Shown here in pieces: positions 39,980 to 43,434 of a DNA stretch of 43,434 nucleotides. The notes under the pieces are model-generated. The model was given only the letters and a program-made list of their open reading frames with translations. It did no database searches and was not told the origin of the DNA. Source of the DNA: Pseudonocardia sp. GTDB lineage: Bacteria; Actinomycetota; Actinomycetes; Mycobacteriales; Pseudonocardiaceae. A program made the translations under genes and the position numbers. The stretch covers positions 1-43,434 of the forward strand of contig JAOZVV010000106.1 of the NCBI GenBank assembly GCA_025869365.1, read 5' to 3'. Position 1 is the first letter of the stretch. Each line of letters begins with the position of its first letter.

Positions 39980-40752
39980 CGGATCCGCACCGACTCCGCC
40001 TTCGCCCGGACGAGCCACGGTTCGGTCGGGCGCGACATCGACTCCTGGCTCACGGGCAGGGCGGTCAGGGTGATCCCGGAACGCTCGGTGTGCTGGCCGA
40101 GGACGTCGTCCATCCGGCGCAGCTCCGCCCACGGGGAGTCCAGGCCGTCCAGCACGACGAGCAGGTCCAGATCGGACTCCACCGAGCCCTCCCCGCTGGC
40201 CCACGAGCCGAAGAGCAGCACCTGGCGCAGCCGGGGGCCGTAGAGCGACGCGAGATCCGCGGCGACGACCGCGGGGACGTCCTCGTTCTGCGGCGACGGG
40301 TCCGGGTAGCGGGCCCGGGCCCGCGCACCGGCCTCCCGCTCGACGAGCCCGGCGTCGACGAGCCACTCGAGCGCCCGGCGCCGGGACCGGGCGTCCCGGA
40401 AGCGGTACCACTGGTCCCTGACCTCGGGGAACTCGAAGAGGGTGTTCTTGAAGCGGCGGAACGCACCGCGGCCGTTGATCGCGCGGTCCAGCAGCTCGGC
40501 GGCCCTGCGGTGCTGCACGCCGGCGGTGAAGTCCGCCATGTCCCGGTAGCCCTCGCGGCCCTCGACGGGCAGGACCTGCACCCACCCGGCGCCCGCGAGG
40601 TCGTCCACCGTCTCGGCGACGCCGCTGCAGGCCTCCGGGACGTGCGGGACGACCTCACCCGTTTCCGGGTGGATCCACCAGCTCTGTTCCGGCGTCCTGT
40701 CGTCCAGGGCGGTCACGAGATCGTCGAGATCGATCCCTTCCGGATCCAGCAT
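39976..40752 (-). CDS. UPF0158 domain fused to MNT-type nucleotidyltransferase
   Basis: The 258-aa protein joins two parts. Residues 1-135 match UPF0158 (WWIHPETGEVV, GRGAFRRFKNTLFEFPEVRDQWYRFRDARSRRRALEWLVDAGL). Residues 168-258 form a minimal nucleotidyltransferase with GSWASGEGSVESDLDLLVVLD (GS 182-183, DLD 194-196). The third acidic residue usual for MNT enzymes is not evident (GITLTAL). The ATG at 40750-40752 lacks a ribosome site but follows TACCAT by seven bases. Its 3' end overlaps the HEPN-like gene, as in HEPN/MNT modules, where MNT partners may modify and silence the HEPN toxin. Confidence 0.75.
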   Translation of the reverse strand: MLDPEGIDLDDLVTALDDRTPEQSWWIHPETGEVVPHVPEACSGVAETVDDLAGAGWVQVLPVEGREGYRDMADFTAGVQHRRAAELLDRAINGRGAFRRFKNTLFEFPEVRDQWYRFRDARSRRRALEWLVDAGLVEREAGARARARYPDPSPQNEDVPAVVAADLASLYGPRLRQVLLFGSWASGEGSVESDLDLLVVLDGLDSPWAELRRMDDVLGQHTERSGITLTALPVSQESMSRPTEPWLVRAKAESVRIR

Positions 40753-40775
40753 GCCGGGAATGGTAGTCCCGCTGG

Positions 40776-41456
40776 TCAGCGCGTGGGTCGCATGATGATC
40801 TCGGTGAGGTGGGCATCCGGGGACGCCGTGACGCCGGCCAGCACCGCCGCCGCGACCGAGTCGGGGCGCAGGTACCGGGACGCGTCGTACTCGCCGCCCT
40901 CGTGGGCGACGACATCGCGCTGCATGTCGGTGTCCACGCGGCCGGGGTGCACGGAGACGACCCGGAGTCCGGGCTCCTCGGCACGCAGCGCGTCCCCGAA
41001 CGCGCGGAGCGCGAACTTGCTGGCCGCGTAGGAACCCCAGCCCGCCCGGGCGGTCAGCCCCGAGCCGGAGTTGATCAGGACGACGTCGCCGCCCGCGGCC
41101 CGGAGCGCGGGCAGCAGCAGCCGGGTGAGCTCGGCGACCGCGACGACGTTGACGTCGAACTGCCGCCGCCACGTGTCCGCCGGGGTCTCCTCGACGGTGC
41201 CGAGCATGCCGACACCGGCGGAGTGCACGAGGACGTCCAGCCGGTCGATGCCCGCCACGGCCGCCGCCAGGGCGTCCGGGTCGGTGAGCTCGACGGCCCA
41301 GGCCCGTGCGCCCGGCAGCGCGGCGGCCAGGGCGGACAGCGCGTCGGCGTCACGACCGCCCAGTAGGAGGTCGTGGGTGGGTGCGAGGGCGCGGGCGACG
41401 GCGGCGCCGATGCCCCGGGAGGCACCGGTGACGAGAGCGAGCGGACGAGTGTTCAC
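40776..41456 (-). CDS. Short-chain dehydrogenase/reductase
   Basis: The 226-aa oxidoreductase has the cofactor motif TGASRGIG, the LDVLVHSAGVG strand and the catalytic Ser/Tyr/Lys set in INSGSGL and SYAASKFAL. Cofactor preference and substrate are unknown; GGRD after the second strand suggests NADP(H). GTG at 41454-41456 has TAGGGT six bases upstream and no ribosome site, so it is probably leaderless. It lies 23 bp upstream of the nucleotidyltransferase gene on the same strand, so co-transcription is possible. Confidence 0.9.
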   Translation of the reverse strand: MNTRPLALVTGASRGIGAAVARALAPTHDLLLGGRDADALSALAAALPGARAWAVELTDPDALAAAVAGIDRLDVLVHSAGVGMLGTVEETPADTWRRQFDVNVVAVAELTRLLLPALRAAGGDVVLINSGSGLTARAGWGSYAASKFALRAFGDALRAEEPGLRVVSVHPGRVDTDMQRDVVAHEGGEYDASRYLRPDSVAAAVLAGVTASPDAHLTEIIMRPTR

Positions 41457-41475
41457 ACCCGCACCCTAGGAAACG

Positions 41476-41569
41476 GCTCCACGACGCGCTCCTGGACGTC
41501 CGAACCCGCGTTGTGGAGCCACAACGCGCTCCTGGACGTCGGAAACTCGCGTTGTGGAGCCACAACGCG
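41476..41569. repeat. Tandem palindromic repeat upstream of the SDR gene
   Basis: A 22-bp element that reads CGCGTTGTGG, AG, CCACAACGCG is nearly self-complementary. It occurs at 41507-41528 and 41548-41569. A third, diverged copy of its right half lies at 41476-41489 (GGCTCCACGACGCG). Each is joined to GCTCCTGGACGTC (about 41488-41500 and 41528-41540), so the unit is about 41 bp long. No open frame, spacer variation or CRISPR-type array is present. Confidence 0.8.
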
Positions 41570-41584
41570 AGGTTCCGGGGGTGC

Positions 41585-42166
41585 TCAGACGCGGCGGGCG
41601 CTGTTGAACGGCATGGCGCTCACGTTGCCGATCTTCACGGGCTGGCCGCTGGTGCTGGCGTGCACGACCTGGCCGTTGCCGATGTAGATGCCCACGTGGC
41701 TGACCGGCTTGTAGAAGAACACGAGGTCACCGGGCTGCAGGTTCGCCTTGGCGACGGGCGTGCCGACCGTGGCCTGCGCGCGGCTGGTGCGCGGCAGCGA
41801 CACCCCGGCCTGCTTGAAGGCCCAGCTGGTCAGTCCCGAGCAGTCGAATGCGGAGGGGCCCGCGGCGCCCCAGCGGTAGGGGGTGCCCAGCTTGCCGAGC
41901 GCGTTCTGCATCGCGGAGGCACGGGAGGCAGCCGGGGAGAGGCTGGTCTGCGCGGCGGCGACGGCCGCGGCCGGGGCCGCGAAGGTCAGCGACGAGTTCA
42001 CGACGGGCTGGACCGGTGTGGTCACGACGGTCGCGGCAGGGGTGGCCGAGACGGCGGGTGCGGTCGCAGCGGTGGCGGGGACCAGGGTGAAGAGGGCGGC
42101 GGTCGCGGTGGTCACCGCGGCGACGGTGGCGGCGCGGATCGCCAGAACAGGTCGAAGAGACGACAC
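41585..42166 (-). CDS. NlpC/P60 family secreted peptidoglycan hydrolase
   Basis: The 193-aa protein has a signal peptide (SSLRPVLAIRAATVAAVTTATAALFTLVPATAAT) and an Ala/Thr/Val-rich linker. The C-terminal NlpC/P60 domain has catalytic Cys in FDCSGL, His in SHVGIYIG and a third polar residue in VVHAST. Such enzymes cleave peptide cross-links in the wall. GTG at 42164-42166 has AAGGA about seven bases upstream. Its long leader may carry a riboswitch. Confidence 0.9.
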   Translation of the reverse strand: MSSLRPVLAIRAATVAAVTTATAALFTLVPATAATAPAVSATPAATVVTTPVQPVVNSSLTFAAPAAAVAAAQTSLSPAASRASAMQNALGKLGTPYRWGAAGPSAFDCSGLTSWAFKQAGVSLPRTSRAQATVGTPVAKANLQPGDLVFFYKPVSHVGIYIGNGQVVHASTSGQPVKIGNVSAMPFNSARRV

Positions 42167-42189
42167 GAAGGGTCCTTCAGGTAGCACCG

Positions 42190-42300
42190 CCGGGCGTGGG
42201 GAGCCGGCCGCGGTCCGGGGGAGAACCGCGGTGTCGACGACGGGGGGCGTGAAGCTCTGCGGCCACGTGTGAGGGGAACCGGGCCGATCCGCACCCCGCC
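42190..42300 (-). promoter_or_regulatory. Candidate structured leader (c-di-AMP/ydaO-like?) of the NlpC gene
   Basis: The minus-strand leader upstream of the NlpC gene is G/C-rich and contains GGGGTG...ATCGGCCC and CCGCAGAGCTTCACGCCCC, which vaguely resemble the 3' half of the ydaO (c-di-AMP) riboswitch that often precedes cell-wall hydrolase genes in actinobacteria. The characteristic GACAGCTAACC block is not exact. No covariance model was run. Confidence 0.3.
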
Positions 42301-42344
42301 CGTCCGGACGGTGACCCCGAACCCGGCACTCCGGGTGAGCGCTG

Positions 42345-42376
42345 GTGTTCGTGGCCGTAAATCAAATTACGAACAC
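42345..42376. promoter_or_regulatory. Inverted repeat in an AT-rich promoter region
   Basis: GTGTTCGT (42345-42352) and ACGAACAC (42369-42376) are perfect inverted arms with an AT-rich 16-bp centre that contains a smaller GTAA/TTAC pair. TAATTT and TGATTT on the minus strand could be a -10 for the NlpC gene, about 180 nt upstream of its start. Confidence 0.45.
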
Positions 42377-42424
42377 ATTTCGGTGCGGCGCGATGACGAA
42401 GGTCTCAGTCCGGCCACCTAAATA

Positions 42425-42442
42425 TGGTGAGCGTGCTCACCA
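42425..42442. promoter_or_regulatory. 18-bp palindrome in the NlpC/PPOX intergenic region
   Basis: TGGTGAGC, GT, GCTCACCA is a perfect inverted repeat of 8-bp arms, preceded by the AT-rich CTAAATA. It lies about 50 bp from the inverted repeat at 42345-42376 and is a candidate operator. The rest of 42167-42743 (577 bp) holds a hairpin TTCCG/CGGAA near 42575-42588 and notably AT-richer DNA, but no gene I can support. Confidence 0.45.
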
Positions 42443-42743
42443 GGGATGTTCTCGACTGGCCCAGCGTTGCCACGATTCGCCACTCATTCGACCGATCCGT
42501 GCATCGTTGCAGGTGGTCGAGGGGCTGGGTGCAGTCGTGATGTGGTCGTGATTGCTCTGGGCGAGTGAAAGTGCTTCCGATTCGGAAGGTCCGAGAACAT
42601 TTTCGGTCCTGAAGTAAATGTGGCCGTAATACGCGTGCTCGACCAGTGTGCGAGGGTCGCCTGCGGCCGAGGTCCGGCGTCGGGGTCCGGTCTCGAGGGA
42701 AGAACCGTGTGGTGCGCGCGCCGTGCCGGTACCCTCGGAGCGC

Positions 42744-43397
42744 GTGGACCGCACCGAGATCACGTCCCTGGCCGAGCTCGTGGACGTCGTGGGCACCCCC
42801 CTCCCGCGCATCGCGCAGAAGGAGCGCCCCGTCCTCGATCCACTGGACGTGGAGTGGATCTCCCGGTCACCGTTCCTGATGCTCGCCACGAGCGCCGTGG
42901 ACGGGACCTGCGACGTCTCGCCCAAGGGCGACCCGCCCGGCTTCGTGCACGTCCTCGACGAGCACACGCTGGCAGTCCCCGAGCGTCCCGGCAACAAGCG
43001 GGTCGACGGCTACCGGAACGTCCTGTCCAACCCGCACGTGGGACTGATCTTCCTGGTGCCGGGACGGAACGACACGCTGCGCGTCAACGGGAGGGCCCGG
43101 CTCGTCCGGGACGCGCCGTACTTCGACGACATGATCGTGAAGGGCCACCGACCGGTCCTGGCGCTGGAGGTGGACGTCGAGGAGGTCTTCTTCCACTGCG
43201 CGAAGGCGTTCCTGCGCTCGGGGCTGTGGAAGCACGAGGGCCGCGACACCGGCGGGCTGCCCCCGCGCGCGGCGATCGCGGCGAAGCTCGAGCGGCCGGA
43301 CATGACCCGCGAGGAGCTCGACCGCTACTACGGCCCCGGTTACGAGGAGCGGATCTACCAGGACTCCCTGCCGCAGCCGGGGAACTCCCCCTCCTGA
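42744..43397 (+). CDS. PPOX-type FMN-dependent flavoprotein (MSMEG_1061-like)
   Basis: The 217-aa protein belongs to the pyridoxamine-5'-phosphate oxidase-like family: ISRSPFLMLATSAVDGTCDVSPKGDPPGFVHVLDEHTLAVPERPGNKRVDGYRNVLSNPHVGLIFLVPGRNDTLRVNGRARLV. It resembles the MSMEG_1061 subfamily, whose members bind FMN; the reaction is unknown. GTG at 42744-42746 was chosen because TACCCT lies eight bases upstream (42730-42735). A longer frame from 42648 lacks a promoter or ribosome site. No further gene is visible to the window end. Confidence 0.85.
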   Translation: MDRTEITSLAELVDVVGTPLPRIAQKERPVLDPLDVEWISRSPFLMLATSAVDGTCDVSPKGDPPGFVHVLDEHTLAVPERPGNKRVDGYRNVLSNPHVGLIFLVPGRNDTLRVNGRARLVRDAPYFDDMIVKGHRPVLALEVDVEEVFFHCAKAFLRSGLWKHEGRDTGGLPPRAAIAAKLERPDMTREELDRYYGPGYEERIYQDSLPQPGNSPS

Positions 43398-43434
43398 GTC
43401 CACACGACGGCGGCCCCGGCCGCTGCGCTCGGGT

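Noticed and set aside
41476..41569. A CRISPR array
   Set aside because: Only two exact copies, the spacing segments are themselves repeated, and there are no cas genes.

Overview
This is a high-GC actinobacterial chromosome segment carrying the replication origin. The protein sequences and gene order point to the Pseudonocardiaceae, most likely Pseudonocardia; that is inference from sequence flavour and synteny, without a database search. No rRNA, tRNA, CRISPR array or transposase was found. The window carries 34 protein genes with conventional support, plus one partial gene at the left edge and one candidate leader peptide.

Left of the origin (1-12.0 kb) everything runs on the minus strand, read from dnaA toward the left edge: dnaA, an origin region of about 1.16 kb, dnaN, gnd, recF, dciA (DUF721), gyrB, gyrA and the start of a DUF3566 membrane-protein gene. 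A group of DnaA-box-like 9-mers also sits over the start of dciA.

Right of dnaA (12.6-18.0 kb) a plus-strand block holds rpmH, rnpA, yidD, yidC, jag, then rsmG, parA and parB. Five ParB-binding (parS) sites lie at 15.4-19.4 kb. One is centred on the rsmG start codon, one lies just inside parA, one abuts the ddl stop codon and two are upstream of ddl.

The block at 18.4-31.2 kb is mostly minus strand and matches the mycobacterial region from mutT4 to cwlM: mutT4, a DUF6049 secreted protein, a membrane pseudokinase, sigM and its anti-sigma factor, trxB, trxA and cwlM. A ddl gene, a class-I aminotransferase and a GNAT acetyltransferase lie between this block and parB. The lipid II flippase gene murJ, which in relatives sits between the DUF6049 and pseudokinase genes, is missing.

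The right part (31.5-43.4 kb) holds cca, an MFS exporter divergent from yqgE, a DUF4333 lipoprotein, a DUF427 protein, a small SdpI-like membrane protein and leuS. leuS is preceded by a candidate leader peptide with two CTT leucine codons and a terminator-like hairpin. Convergent with leuS is an unusual HEPN/MNT-type pair in which the nucleotidyltransferase is fused to a UPF0158 domain. Then come an SDR oxidoreductase, an NlpC/P60 hydrolase behind a long leader, and a PPOX flavoprotein.

Three recurring non-coding themes stand out. Several genes look leaderless, with a -10-like hexamer 6-8 nt before the start codon. Strong palindromes fill several gene junctions. The parS and DnaA-box sequences sit inside or over coding sequence starts.
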